DNA of 64,000 nt from Marinospirillum sp035271045 (GTDB lineage Bacteria > Pseudomonadota > Gammaproteobacteria > Pseudomonadales > Halomonadaceae), in NCBI RefSeq assembly GCF_035271045.1, contig NZ_DATESC010000008.1:1-64000 (forward strand). Direction: 5' to 3'. Positions within the stretch are counted from its first letter, which is position 1. Each line of letters begins with the position of its first letter. The notes beneath the pieces were generated by a model, which saw only the letters and a list, made by a program, of their open reading frames with translations, was not told where the DNA came from and searched no databases. Positions 52,106 to 61,527 of this stretch are shown here, in pieces. A program made the translations under genes and the position numbers.

Positions 52106-53998
52106 TTACGTTTTAGTTATGCCTGCCGCTTTTAATGATGCGCTAATCTCTGGAAGAATGGATAAATCATCAATGGTTGAAGGCGGTGCATAATCTTCAC
52201 CTTCAGCAATTTTACGCAAAATAGCACGTAAAATTTTACCGGAACGTGTTTTAGGCAAACGATCAACCACTAACGCTTTTTGAAAACAGGCTAATGCCCC
52301 TATTTTCTCACGCACTAAAGCAATTAGCTGTTTTTCTAACTCAGCAGGCTCAATTTTAACGCCATCTTTAAGTAGAATAAGACCTATTGGCAACTGACCT
52401 TTTAGATCATCAGAAACCGCAATCACTGCACATTCAGCAACCGCTGGGTGAGTGGCAACCACTTCTTCCATTTCGCCGGTCGATAAACGGTGTCCAGAGA
52501 CATTAATGACATCATCGGTACGGCCCATAATGTACACAAAACCGTCTTTGTCGATATAACCACCATCACCCGTGTGGTAATAACCCTTAAAAGTTTGCAA
52601 GTAAGAGCTTAGGTAACGCTGATGATCGCCCCAAAGTGTTTGTGCCACACCCGGTGGTAAAGGCAGCTTAATAACAATAGAACCCATTTCATCCGGCGCA
52701 GCTTGCGAACCATCCACACGCAATACCTGCACGTTATAACCCGGCACGCCTTGGTTAGTAGACCCCATGCGTACATCACTCTCACCCATACCCGTTAAGG
52801 GCGCAGTTACAGGCCAGCCTGTTTCTGTTTGCCACCAGTGGTCAAACACTGGCTTTTGCGACATTTCACGCAACCAATGGTAGGTAGGTGAATCGAGTTT
52901 TTCTCCTGCCACAAAAATGTGTTTTAGTGAAGAGACATCGTATTGACGGAACAACTCACCTTCTGGATCTTCTTTACGAATAGCACGAAAAGCAGTAGGC
53001 GCACAGAAGATACCGTTCACGCCATATTCCTGAATCACTCGCCATAATGCACCAGCATCAGGGGTACGCACAGGCTTACCTTCATAAAATACGGTTGTAC
53101 AACCACCGATTAACGGGCCATACATAATAAACGAGTGACCAACCACCCAACCAATATCAGAAATACCCCACCAAACATCGCCTTCTTGCATATTGTAAAT
53201 ATTACGCAGGGCAAAGTTTAATGCTACAGCATAACTGCCATTATCACGCAGTACACCCTTGGGCTTACCTGTCGTGCCCGAGGTATACATAATGTACAAG
53301 GGGTCAGTAGCAGCCATCGGTTCACAATCTGCTGGCTGTACATCTTTTTGAATTGCGTACCAATCTAAATCACGCCCAGCAATCATTTCTGCTTTAACTT
53401 CAGGGCGTTGCAACATAATGACCTTTTCAGGCTTATGCGTTGCTTGCTCAATCGCTACATCAACCAATGGTTTGTATTCAATGATTTTAGTGAATTCGAT
53501 ACCACAAGAAGCCGATAAAACAATTTTTGGTTTGGAATCATCAATCCGCACACCCAATTCATGGGCAGCAAAGCCTCCAAAAACAACCGAGTGAATCGCA
53601 CCAATGCGCGAACAAGCCAACATAGCAATACCGGCTTCTGGCACCATTGGCATATAAATCACCACGCCATCACCTTTGCCTATACCCTGCGCTTTTAGTG
53701 CGCCAGCAAACAAAGCAACGGCATCTAAGAGTTCTTTGTAGGTATAGGTTTTTTTGGTGTTGGTAACGGGTGAGTCATAAATTAACGCAATGCGGTCGCC
53801 TTTACCGGCAGCAACGTGACGATCCAGCGCTAAAAAGCAGGTGTTCAATTCACCATCGGCATACCAAGTATGTGTGCCGTCTGAATTTTCTTGCAAAATT
53901 TGGGTCGGTTTTTTGTACCAATCAAGCTGATCGGCCTGCTCTGCCCAAAACTCACTTGGGTTTTGAAGGGCACGCGCACGCGCTTCTTGTGCTTGCAT
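52106..53998 (-). CDS. prpE: propionyl-/acetyl-CoA synthetase (PrpE-like)
   Basis: This 630-residue AMP-forming ligase has AHSVVFGGFAAHELGVRIDD-type core, MYTSGTTGKPKGVLRDNGSY (P-loop), WWGISDIGWVVGHSF and DHWWQTETGWPVT. The acetylatable lysine lies in LPKTRSGKILRAI. The N-terminal half resembles PrpE more than AcsA. It activates propionate or acetate, fitting a valine/isoleucine pathway that yields propionyl units. It is preceded by mmsB after 91 bases. Confidence 0.85.
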   Translation of the reverse strand: MQAQEARARALQNPSEFWAEQADQLDWYKKPTQILQENSDGTHTWYADGELNTCFLALDRHVAAGKGDRIALIYDSPVTNTKKTYTYKELLDAVALFAGALKAQGIGKGDGVVIYMPMVPEAGIAMLACSRIGAIHSVVFGGFAAHELGVRIDDSKPKIVLSASCGIEFTKIIEYKPLVDVAIEQATHKPEKVIMLQRPEVKAEMIAGRDLDWYAIQKDVQPADCEPMAATDPLYIMYTSGTTGKPKGVLRDNGSYAVALNFALRNIYNMQEGDVWWGISDIGWVVGHSFIMYGPLIGGCTTVFYEGKPVRTPDAGALWRVIQEYGVNGIFCAPTAFRAIRKEDPEGELFRQYDVSSLKHIFVAGEKLDSPTYHWLREMSQKPVFDHWWQTETGWPVTAPLTGMGESDVRMGSTNQGVPGYNVQVLRVDGSQAAPDEMGSIVIKLPLPPGVAQTLWGDHQRYLSSYLQTFKGYYHTGDGGYIDKDGFVYIMGRTDDVINVSGHRLSTGEMEEVVATHPAVAECAVIAVSDDLKGQLPIGLILLKDGVKIEPAELEKQLIALVREKIGALACFQKALVVDRLPKTRSGKILRAILRKIAEGEDYAPPSTIDDLSILPEISASLKAAGITKT

Positions 53999-54089
53999 AA
54001 TAAGACCTCATGTCTGTTTATTTTTATGGTGAGGCAAAGCAGGGTAAGTAACGCTACCCTGCTTCTAATTCTAATTCATCAACGATAGA

Positions 54090-54974
54090 CTATTCAGCAA
54101 ACATCTGTTGAATGCTAGAAAAATCTAATCCGCCATTACCCTTTTGAGCATGCAATGCAAACAAGTTACGCGCCAAAGAACCCATCGGAATGGATGACTT
54201 GCTGCTAAGGGCTGTTTCCCAAGCTAAACCTAAGTCTTTAGCCATTAAATCAACCTGGAAACCGCCTTGATAGCCATTGGAAGCGGGCACACCTTCCATT
54301 ACACCCGGCCAAGGATTATAAACATTCAACACCCAGTTAGCACCTGAGCTTTGCTTCATAATCTCTGATAATACCGCTGGGTCTAAACCATTTTTAGCGC
54401 CTAACGCTAATGCTTCTGTCGTGCCCGCCATTAAAATAGAAAGCAGCATATTATTACAAGCTTTAGCAACTTGACCCGCACCCGCTTCACCGGCGTGAAA
54501 AATATTCTTGCCCATATTTTCTAATAATGGTTTAGCCTGAGCAAAATCGTCAGCGCTGCCGCCTACAATAAAGCTAAGCGTGCCAGCGGTTGCGCCGCCC
54601 ACACCACCAGAAACTGGCGCATCAATAAACTTAATGCCTTTTTCTAGTGCCGCTTTACTCACTTGGCGCGAAGTTTCAGCAGCAATGGTGGACGAATCAA
54701 TAACCAAAGTACCCGCAGGCAACTGGCTGAACAAACCCGCTTCACCTAGGTATAAACCGGCAACGTGTTGGCTAGCTGGTAGCATAGAAACAACCACTTC
54801 AGCACCAACCACTGCTTCTGCCGCTGAACTTGCAGCTGTACCACCTGCTGCTGCTAAGGCTTTTAGTGCTTCAGCGCTTAAATCAAAACCTGTGACTGTA
54901 TGGCCTGCTTTAACTAGGTTGTGAGCCATAGGGCCGCCCATGTTACCCAAACCTATAAATGCGACTTTACTCAT
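54090..54974 (-). CDS. mmsB: 3-hydroxyisobutyrate dehydrogenase
   Basis: This 294-residue NAD enzyme has FIGLGNMGGPMAHNLVKAGH, a VSMLPASQHV segment and DAPVSGGVGGATAGTLSFIV. The catalytic Lys is in GAGQVAKACNNML. This matches MmsB, which makes methylmalonate semialdehyde in valine breakdown. It lies after the HIBCH gene in the same orientation. Confidence 0.93.
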   Translation of the reverse strand: MSKVAFIGLGNMGGPMAHNLVKAGHTVTGFDLSAEALKALAAAGGTAASSAAEAVVGAEVVVSMLPASQHVAGLYLGEAGLFSQLPAGTLVIDSSTIAAETSRQVSKAALEKGIKFIDAPVSGGVGGATAGTLSFIVGGSADDFAQAKPLLENMGKNIFHAGEAGAGQVAKACNNMLLSILMAGTTEALALGAKNGLDPAVLSEIMKQSSGANWVLNVYNPWPGVMEGVPASNGYQGGFQVDLMAKDLGLAWETALSSKSSIPMGSLARNLFALHAQKGNGGLDFSSIQQMFAE

Positions 54975-55034
54975 AAACTAACTCCATCTTGTTTTTTATT
55001 TTAAATAGCTTTTTTATAATTAGCTGTCTTTTAT

Positions 55035-56156
55035 TTAAAGCGCTTGTAACGGGCTTTCTGACCAAAGCGGTTCAAAGAAGCTGTCAATCCACTGCTGCTC
55101 AACGGCATCAACCGTCGCGTAATGCCAGCGTGGGTTTTTGTCTTTATCAATAAGCAAGGCACGAATACCTTCGGCAAATTCACCTTTTAAACTGGCTTGC
55201 ACTGAAAGGTTTAATTCCTGCTGGAACACTTCACGCAAAGAGGCATGGCGAGTACGGCGTAGCTGCTCTTGAATCAGCAACATGGCCGTAGGCGAACCAG
55301 CAGCTAAACTACTGGCCGCACGTTGCAACCACTTGTCTTCGCCAGCATAGGCGGCAATTTTCTTAGCCCTTTCTAAATCAGAATCGGCATCGGTCAGCTG
55401 CTGAATTTCGGTAAAATGTGCTTCAACCTGCGCTGCGGGTAAGGCGGCTTGGCTAGCGGTTTCAAACTCACGCAAGACATGGCTAACAGTACGGAAGTCA
55501 TCTTCGCCCCAAGGCGCTTCTTCTAACGCAGCCAGCACTTTATTACGCTGTTCATGGGTAATAAAACGGTCTGCCAAGCCAACAAACAAGGCATCGGCCG
55601 CATTAAAGTGCGCACCGGTTAAGCCTAAAAACAAACCACAACGCCCAGGCATACGGTTTAAGAACCAGCTACCGCCTACGTCTGGGTAAAGACCGATAGT
55701 GATTTCTGGCATGGCTAGGCGTGAAGTTTCTGTTACCACACGAAAAGCCGCACCGGCAAACAAGCCCATACCACCGCCCATGACTATGCCGTTACCCCAA
55801 ACAATCAAAGGTTTTGGGTAGGTATGAATTAAATAGTCGAGCTTATATTCCGTAGTAAAAAAGTTCTCTGCGTAAGGGTTTTCTTTAGCAGGATCGGTGC
55901 CGCCTGTGTATTCAGTCATCGAACGGTAAAGCGCAACGATATCGCCACCGGCACAAAAGGCTTTATCGCCAGTGCCTTCCAGCCAAACCGCCGCTATCTG
56001 TGCATTGCTTGCCCAGCTTTCAAACTTGGCTAACAGCTGGTCAATCATTTCTAATGACAAGGCATTTAATGCACGGGGCGCATTTAATGTTGCTACACCA
56101 ATTTTCTGGCCATTATTCAGCGGCAACTCGCTAAAGAGTACGGGTAGATCACTCAT
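55035..56156 (-). CDS. 3-hydroxyisobutyryl-CoA hydrolase
   Basis: This 373-residue crotonase-fold enzyme has VWLEGTGDKAFCAGGDIVAL, VMGGGMGLFAGAAFRVVTET and MPEITIGLYPDVGGSWFLNR. The length and the G-L-Y-P-D-V-G-G-S motif separate it from plain enoyl-CoA hydratases. It releases 3-hydroxyisobutyrate from its CoA ester in valine catabolism. It lies 10 bases after the enoyl-CoA hydratase stop. Confidence 0.92.
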   Translation of the reverse strand: MSDLPVLFSELPLNNGQKIGVATLNAPRALNALSLEMIDQLLAKFESWASNAQIAAVWLEGTGDKAFCAGGDIVALYRSMTEYTGGTDPAKENPYAENFFTTEYKLDYLIHTYPKPLIVWGNGIVMGGGMGLFAGAAFRVVTETSRLAMPEITIGLYPDVGGSWFLNRMPGRCGLFLGLTGAHFNAADALFVGLADRFITHEQRNKVLAALEEAPWGEDDFRTVSHVLREFETASQAALPAAQVEAHFTEIQQLTDADSDLERAKKIAAYAGEDKWLQRAASSLAAGSPTAMLLIQEQLRRTRHASLREVFQQELNLSVQASLKGEFAEGIRALLIDKDKNPRWHYATVDAVEQQWIDSFFEPLWSESPLQAL

Positions 56157-56166
56157 ACACTGCTCC

Positions 56167-56946
56167 TCAGCGGTTTTTCCATTGGGCAGTACGCTTCTCT
56201 AGGAAAGCCTGTACACCTTCTTTTTGATCTTCGGTATCGAATAGATCAACAAACAACTCACGCTCTAAACGCCAACCTTGTTCGTGGCTGCTAGATTCAC
56301 GTGAATGCATAACCAGCTGCTTGCAAGACGCAATGGAGGAAGGTGACTGTTGGCAAGCCATTTCAGCTAGCTCTAACGCACGCTCTAAGGCTTTACCCTG
56401 AGGAACCACTTCTTCAACTAAACCAATTTCTAGGGCTTTATCGGCTTTAATGCGCTCGCCACATAAAATCAAACGCTTCGCCCAACCTTCGCCCACTATC
56501 CAAGGCAGGTTTTGGGTACCGCCAGCGCAGGGCAATAAACCTACTTTTGCTTCAGGCAGTGCCATTTGTGCTTGTTCTTCAGCGACACGTAAGTCGCAAG
56601 ACAGTGCACATTCCAAACCACCACCCATGGCATAACCATTAATCGCGGCAATAGAAACACCACGGAAGTTGGTTAGCGCTTCAAAAGCTAAACCAAAGTG
56701 GCGTGCCATATCACGTGCCACGGCTTTATCGCCATCAGCAAACTTGTTTAAATCAGCGCCAGCAGAGAAAAACTTATCGCCCTGACCCGTTATAACAAGC
56801 GCATAAATATCACGGTCTTCGTTTAAACCTTCAACTAGGCTTTTAAGGCCAGATAAAGACTCTTCGTTCCAAGTATTAGCCGGTGGGTTGTTAATAGTAA
56901 CAACAGCTATGTGGCCACGCTTTTCATATTTTAATAAAGGGGTCAT
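56167..56946 (-). CDS. enoyl-CoA hydratase
   Basis: This 259-residue crotonase has FFSAGADLNKFAD, GYAMGGGLECALSCDLRVAEE-type core, and PEAKVGLLPCAGGTQNLPWIV with oxyanion Gly residues and the catalytic Glu. It is inferred to hydrate methacrylyl-CoA, as it sits between the acyl-CoA dehydrogenase and HIBCH genes. It shares one base with the acyl-CoA dehydrogenase gene. Confidence 0.9.
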   Translation of the reverse strand: MTPLLKYEKRGHIAVVTINNPPANTWNEESLSGLKSLVEGLNEDRDIYALVITGQGDKFFSAGADLNKFADGDKAVARDMARHFGLAFEALTNFRGVSIAAINGYAMGGGLECALSCDLRVAEEQAQMALPEAKVGLLPCAGGTQNLPWIVGEGWAKRLILCGERIKADKALEIGLVEEVVPQGKALERALELAEMACQQSPSSIASCKQLVMHSRESSSHEQGWRLERELFVDLFDTEDQKEGVQAFLEKRTAQWKNR

Positions 56947-58112
56947 TAGTAGATTGCCTCCAAAACGCCTTCTTCAAGAATGCGACGCGCCACAATTAAA
57001 CGCATCACCTCATTTGTGCCCTCTAAAATGCGATGTACACGCGTATCACGCAAGTAACGCTCTAGTGGGTAATCACGAATATAACCATAACCGCCATGCA
57101 ATTGCAGGGCATCATCTATTATTTGGAAACAAGCATCGGTAGCAAAACGCTTGGCCATAGCACAATAAAGTGTAGCTTCTGGGTCGGCTTGGTCAAGTTT
57201 AAACGCAGCCAAACGCACCATTTGTCTAGCAGCAGTAAGGTCTGTTGCCATATCAGCAATTTTAAATTGTAGCGCTTGAAAATGTGCCAATTCTTTACCA
57301 AATTGCTTGCGTTCATGCATATAGTCACGGGTTAAGGTAATCGCTGCTTGAGCGGCACCCAACGAGCAAGTCGCAATATTAATACGTCCACCGTCCAAAC
57401 CTTTCATGGCAAACTTAAAGCCTTCACCTTCTTTACCAAGCAAGTTAGCAGCTGGAACTCTTACTTTATCCAAGGTAATTAAGCGTGTAGGTTGACTATT
57501 CCAACCTAGTTTGTCTTCGCACTTGCCGTATTCAATACCGGCGGTTTTTGCATCCACAATAAATGCTGAAATACCACGAGCGCCTTCGTCTTGGCTGCCC
57601 GTACGTGCCATTACAATTAATATATCGGTACTACCCGCGCCGGAAATAAACATCTTCGAGCCTTCCAGCACATATTCATCGCCTTCTTTTACGGCTTTAG
57701 TACGCAGGCTAGCGGCATCTGAGCCAGCGCCGGGTTCAGTTAAGCAGTAGGAACCTAAAAGCTCGCCACTGGCTAGGCGAGGCGCAATGTCATCCGCGAC
57801 CTTGGCCTGACCAAAGCTTGCTACCATCCAGCTCACCATATTATGAATGGTGATATAAGCAGCGGTAGAAGGACAAGCAGCGGCTAATTCTTCAACAATA
57901 ACACTGGTGTCTAAACGTGATAAACCCATACCACCGTGGCTTTCAGGCGTATACATACCACAAAAACCCATCTCACCCGCTTCTTTAATCACGTCAACAG
58001 GGAAAATATGCTCGGCATCCCATTGGGCGGCGTGGGGTGCCATTTCATTCTGAGCAAAAGCTTTGGCAGCATCACGAAAAGCAACTTGGTCTTCGGTTAA
58101 GTTAAAATTCAT
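56946..58112 (-). CDS. acyl-CoA dehydrogenase (isobutyryl-CoA type)
   Basis: This 388-residue FAD enzyme has SYCLTEPGAGSDAASLRTKA and KMFISGAGSTDILIVMART. Further marks are LHGGYGYIRDYPLERYLRD and RILEGTNEVMRLIVARRIL, holding the catalytic base region. Its neighbours suggest isobutyryl-CoA to methacrylyl-CoA. The ATG at 58112 (MNFNLTEDQVAFR) is chosen over one two codons upstream. A LiuR-like site lies between it and the AraC gene. Confidence 0.9.
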   Translation of the reverse strand: MNFNLTEDQVAFRDAAKAFAQNEMAPHAAQWDAEHIFPVDVIKEAGEMGFCGMYTPESHGGMGLSRLDTSVIVEELAAACPSTAAYITIHNMVSWMVASFGQAKVADDIAPRLASGELLGSYCLTEPGAGSDAASLRTKAVKEGDEYVLEGSKMFISGAGSTDILIVMARTGSQDEGARGISAFIVDAKTAGIEYGKCEDKLGWNSQPTRLITLDKVRVPAANLLGKEGEGFKFAMKGLDGGRINIATCSLGAAQAAITLTRDYMHERKQFGKELAHFQALQFKIADMATDLTAARQMVRLAAFKLDQADPEATLYCAMAKRFATDACFQIIDDALQLHGGYGYIRDYPLERYLRDTRVHRILEGTNEVMRLIVARRILEEGVLEAIY

Positions 58113-58198
58113 TAGCATTCCTCTGAGGTTTTTTAATTATTTTTAGCTAGGCCACAAAAAACCAAGCACTCGCTAGGTATTACTAAAAATAACAAGAG

Positions 58199-58214
58199 TT
58201 GACGCTAACGTAAA
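58199..58214. promoter_or_regulatory. LiuR-like operator in the divergent acd/araC promoter region
   Basis: TTGACGCTAACGTAAA differs from the other two sites at a few bases only. It lies 87 bases before the acyl-CoA dehydrogenase ATG and 57 bases before the AraC-type ATG, so it could control both. Confidence 0.6.
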
Positions 58215-58270
58215 TTGACTAAATTGTGTACAAGATGGATTATATTGCGATCAAGATAAAGGAATTGCTT

Positions 58271-59152
58271 ATGTCACAAACCTCAGATTGGCCGCTTCCT
58301 GTTGGTAGTTTGCGCTACATCATTCCACAGCGCTTAATAAAACTATTAGAAAAACACCCACTTACGCGTGAACTTTACCCTGTTTCTTTTGGGCATTATC
58401 AAAGGGCTAAAGGTCATACAATGGACAGAAGCCAGCATAAAGACGAACTGCTGATTTATTGCACGGAAGGTGAAGCTGAAATAACGACTGGACAACAGAG
58501 CTTTCACCTAATCGCAGGTGATTTACTTTATTTACCGGCTGGTGAACCACATCGCTATGCAACACCCGACCACAACCCTTGGACGATCCATTGGGTGCAT
58601 TACTCAGGTCCTTTAGCCAGCTATTTTCGTCAATACCTAGGCTTTAATGGCTTAAATCGGCGCATTAACTTAGGACGACAACCACGCTTATTGGTCGACT
58701 TTAACGGTTTACTTTCAGTACAAGACAGCGGTTTTCAAGAGCAGCCTTTAATTCATGCCAGCAACCGTTTACGCCAGCTACTTACAGCCTTACCTTTATC
58801 GCATAAACGCCCAAAAATTAAGCAGCAAATGGAGTTGAATCTCCCCCAATTACAACAACAAATGCGCGACAACCTTAACACTCGACTTGATTTGGATAGC
58901 CTTGCTGCAACAGCAAGATTATCAAGGTATCATTTTATCATGCGTTACAAGCAATTAACCGGCGAAACACCTATTCAGCATTACCTACACATGAAAATTG
59001 AACGCGCCTGTTACCTACTCGATACCGGCGAATCAAGCATTAGCAGTATTGCCGAACAACTGGGTTATGAAGATAGTTATTATTTTTCACGGTTATTTAA
59101 AAAAGTAATGGGCGTTAGCCCCGGAAATTATCGCCGTGTTAACCGCTATTAA
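58271..59152 (+). CDS. AraC-family transcriptional regulator (MmsR-like)
   Basis: This 293-residue protein has an N-terminal cupin sensor (GEAEITTGQQSFHLIAGDLL and LPAGEPHRYATPDHNPWTIH). C-terminal two HTH units follow: LDLDSLAATARLSRYHFIMR and SSISSIAEQLGYEDSYYFS, with RLFKKVMGVSPGNYRR at the end. Position divergent from valine-degradation genes is like Pseudomonas mmsR. The ATG at 58271 has AAAGGAA 6 bases upstream and is favoured over 58226. Confidence 0.88.
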   Translation: MSQTSDWPLPVGSLRYIIPQRLIKLLEKHPLTRELYPVSFGHYQRAKGHTMDRSQHKDELLIYCTEGEAEITTGQQSFHLIAGDLLYLPAGEPHRYATPDHNPWTIHWVHYSGPLASYFRQYLGFNGLNRRINLGRQPRLLVDFNGLLSVQDSGFQEQPLIHASNRLRQLLTALPLSHKRPKIKQQMELNLPQLQQQMRDNLNTRLDLDSLAATARLSRYHFIMRYKQLTGETPIQHYLHMKIERACYLLDTGESSISSIAEQLGYEDSYYFSRLFKKVMGVSPGNYRRVNRY

Positions 59153-59185
59153 AGAGTGCATTGTTTAAAAAAACAAACATTATCC

Positions 59186-59201
59186 TTTACGTAAACGTCA
59201 A
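59186..59201. promoter_or_regulatory. LiuR-like operator upstream of the MerR-type gene
   Basis: TTTACGTAAACGTCAA is the reverse complement of the liv site apart from a base or two. It lies 44 bases before the regulator's ATG, which suggests autoregulation. Confidence 0.65.
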
Positions 59202-59245
59202 CCTTGATTAGAGTTAACAGAATTAGTCTTATGGAAGTATATAAA

Positions 59246-59704
59246 ATGAATAAGCAGGTGAAAGTTCGTACCTTCAGTATTAGCGAGCTAGCCAAAGAGT
59301 TTGATGTAACCACGCGAACTATTCGCTTTTATGAGCAACAAGGTTTGCTGAATCCTGCACGTCAGGGCCAAACCCGCATTTACAGTGCTCAAGACCGTGT
59401 CAGGCTAATGCTTACCCTACGTGGTAAGCGTTTAGGTTTTAGCTTGGCCGAAAGTAAAGAATTATTTGATATGCACGACTCAACGGCGCAAGGTAATGAA
59501 AAGCAGCTATTGTATATGCTGGATATTTTGTCAAAAAAACAAGCCGATATGCGCCAACAACTCAGTGATATTCAACGCTTGCAAGAAGAATTAAACATTG
59601 CAGAAGTACGCTGCCAAGATGCATTAAGCAAAGTGCGGTTAAGGGATCAAAAAAAAAATTCAGACAAACAACAATTAATACAAGAACAACGAAGAGTAGG
59701 GTAA
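59246..59704 (+). CDS. liuR: LiuR-like MerR-family transcriptional regulator
   Basis: This 152-residue protein has a MerR winged HTH (TFSISELAKEFDVTTRTIRFYEQ and QGLLNPARQGQTRIYSAQDR). A long coiled helix (DILSKKQADMRQQLSDIQRL) for dimerisation follows. LiuR controls leucine, valine and fatty-acid degradation genes in gammaproteobacteria. The ATG at 59246 is chosen because GGAAG lies 8 bases upstream. Three matching operators in the block support the name. Confidence 0.82.
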   Translation: MNKQVKVRTFSISELAKEFDVTTRTIRFYEQQGLLNPARQGQTRIYSAQDRVRLMLTLRGKRLGFSLAESKELFDMHDSTAQGNEKQLLYMLDILSKKQADMRQQLSDIQRLQEELNIAEVRCQDALSKVRLRDQKKNSDKQQLIQEQRRVG

Positions 59705-59740
59705 TAAATAACAAGTAGTACCCCAAGTTCTTACCCTACT
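59695..59740 (+). repeat. inverted repeat after the LiuR-like gene
   Basis: AGTAGGGTAA (59695-59704), which includes the stop codon, and TTACCCTACT (59731-59740) are exact inverse complements with a 26-base loop. There is no T-run, so it may protect the mRNA end rather than terminate. Confidence 0.5.
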
Positions 59741-59784
59741 GTTCAAAACCAACACACAACAAAGATAACATTAGAGGTGGGTTT

Positions 59785-61464
59785 ATGAGCAAGACGCTAA
59801 GCTATGTCAGCGGTATCAGTGATCGTCCTTTACTAGGAATGACCATTGGCGATCTTTTCGATCAAACCGTTGCCAGCTTTCCCAATAATGATGCATTAAT
59901 TTCGCGTCATCAGAACCTTCGTTACACCTACATCCAACTACAGCAAGAAGTTAACCGCTGTGCGCGTGGGCTTTTAAAAATGGGCGTAACCAAAGGTGAG
60001 CGAGTCGGTATCTGGTCGCCAAACAATGCTCAGTGGTGCATTACTCAGTTAGCGACAGCAAAAATTGGTGCTATTCTGGTTAACATTAACCCTAGCTATC
60101 GCACCCATGAATTAGCCTATGCACTCAAGCATTCAGGTACAAATACACTGATTCTTGAAGGTAAATTTAAGCATTCTCACTACGCTAATATGATTTGTGA
60201 GCTAGTGCCAGAACTCAACACCAGCATACCCAATAAGCTTAACAGCGAAAAACTACCCGACCTGAAGCGAGTCATTTGTTTAAACGATGATTTAGCCGCT
60301 GAAGGTATGTACACTTGGTCAGACTTAATGGCGATGTACGATCAAGTGACTGAAGCTGAACTTAATGCCATTCAAGCTACACTACAGTTTGATGACCCCA
60401 TTAATATTCAGTACACCTCTGGCACAACCGGCGCACCTAAAGGCGCTACGCTCTCTCACCACAATATTTTGAACAATGGTTATTTTGTGGCAGAAGGCAT
60501 GGATTTAACCGACCAAGACCGCGTTGTTATTCCTGTACCACTTTATCACTGCTTTGGCATGGTTATGGGAAACTTGGGTTGCATTACTCACGGTGCAACC
60601 ATGATTTACCCTTCAGACGGCTTTGATCCTGAAATAACCCTACAAACCGTTGAAGAAGAAAAAGCGACGGCGCTTTATGGCGTTCCAACCATGTTTATCG
60701 CCGAGCTAGAACACCCCAACTTTGCTAACTATGACCTTAGGTACCTACGCACAGGTATCATGGCTGGTTCAAATTGCCCCATTGAAGTGATGAAAAAAGT
60801 CATCGAAAAGATGAATATGAAAGATGTCACCATCTGCTATGGCATGACTGAAACCAGCCCAGTTAGCTTCCAAACACGTATGGATGCGCCAATTGAAAAA
60901 CGTGTTTCAACAGTGGGTACTATTCACCCTCATTTAGAAGTAAAACTGGTTAATCCTGAATCAGGTGAAGTTGTTGAGCGCGGTGAAAAAGGTGAGCTAT
61001 GTACGCGCGGCTACAGCGTTATGCTGAGTTATTGGAACAACGAACAAGCCACCAAAGAATCCATTGTTAATGGCTGGATGCACACCGGCGATTTAGCACA
61101 AATGGATGATGAAGGTTATGTTGCCATTACTGGTCGTATTAAAGACTTAATTATTCGTGGTGGAGAAAACATTTATCCACGTGAATTAGAAGAATTCTTC
61201 TATACCCATCCAGCCATTTCTGATGTTCAGGTCATTGGTATTCCAGACCAGAAATACGGTGAAGAAGTCATGGCATGGATTAAAGTTCACGAAGGTAAAA
61301 CCCTTAACGAAGAAGAACTTAAAGCTTTTTGTGCAGGAAAAATTGCCCACTATAAAGTGCCACGCTACTTTAAATTTACGCAAGAATTCCCGATGACAGT
61401 CACGGGTAAAATTCAAAAATTTAAAATGCGTGATTTAAGCATTGAAGAATTAGGTATACGTTAA
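59785..61464 (+). CDS. acyl-CoA synthetase (AMP-forming, medium/branched-chain type)
   Basis: This 559-residue ligase has IQYTSGTTGAPKGATLSHHN (P-loop), YGMTETSPVSFQTRM and MHTGDLAQMDDEGYVAITGR. GRIKDLIIRGGENIYPRELE and the terminal MTVTGKIQKFKMRDL with the catalytic Lys follow. It matches the AMP-binding enzymes found beside LiuR in branched-chain or fatty acid pathways; the exact substrate is not resolved. AGAGGTGGG lies before the ATG. Confidence 0.87.
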   Translation: MSKTLSYVSGISDRPLLGMTIGDLFDQTVASFPNNDALISRHQNLRYTYIQLQQEVNRCARGLLKMGVTKGERVGIWSPNNAQWCITQLATAKIGAILVNINPSYRTHELAYALKHSGTNTLILEGKFKHSHYANMICELVPELNTSIPNKLNSEKLPDLKRVICLNDDLAAEGMYTWSDLMAMYDQVTEAELNAIQATLQFDDPINIQYTSGTTGAPKGATLSHHNILNNGYFVAEGMDLTDQDRVVIPVPLYHCFGMVMGNLGCITHGATMIYPSDGFDPEITLQTVEEEKATALYGVPTMFIAELEHPNFANYDLRYLRTGIMAGSNCPIEVMKKVIEKMNMKDVTICYGMTETSPVSFQTRMDAPIEKRVSTVGTIHPHLEVKLVNPESGEVVERGEKGELCTRGYSVMLSYWNNEQATKESIVNGWMHTGDLAQMDDEGYVAITGRIKDLIIRGGENIYPRELEEFFYTHPAISDVQVIGIPDQKYGEEVMAWIKVHEGKTLNEEELKAFCAGKIAHYKVPRYFKFTQEFPMTVTGKIQKFKMRDLSIEELGIR

Positions 61465-61470
61465 TTAATA

Positions 61471-61498
61471 AAAAAACGGGGCTTATGCCCCGTTTTTT
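61471..61498. terminator. bidirectional terminator
   Basis: AAAAAACGGGGC and GCCCCGTTTTTT form a perfect stem around a TTAT loop. It has T-runs on both strands and lies between the convergent acyl-CoA synthetase and chemoreceptor genes. Confidence 0.95.
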
Positions 61499-61527
61499 CT
61501 TTTATTACTAACATAACGATTAATGAC

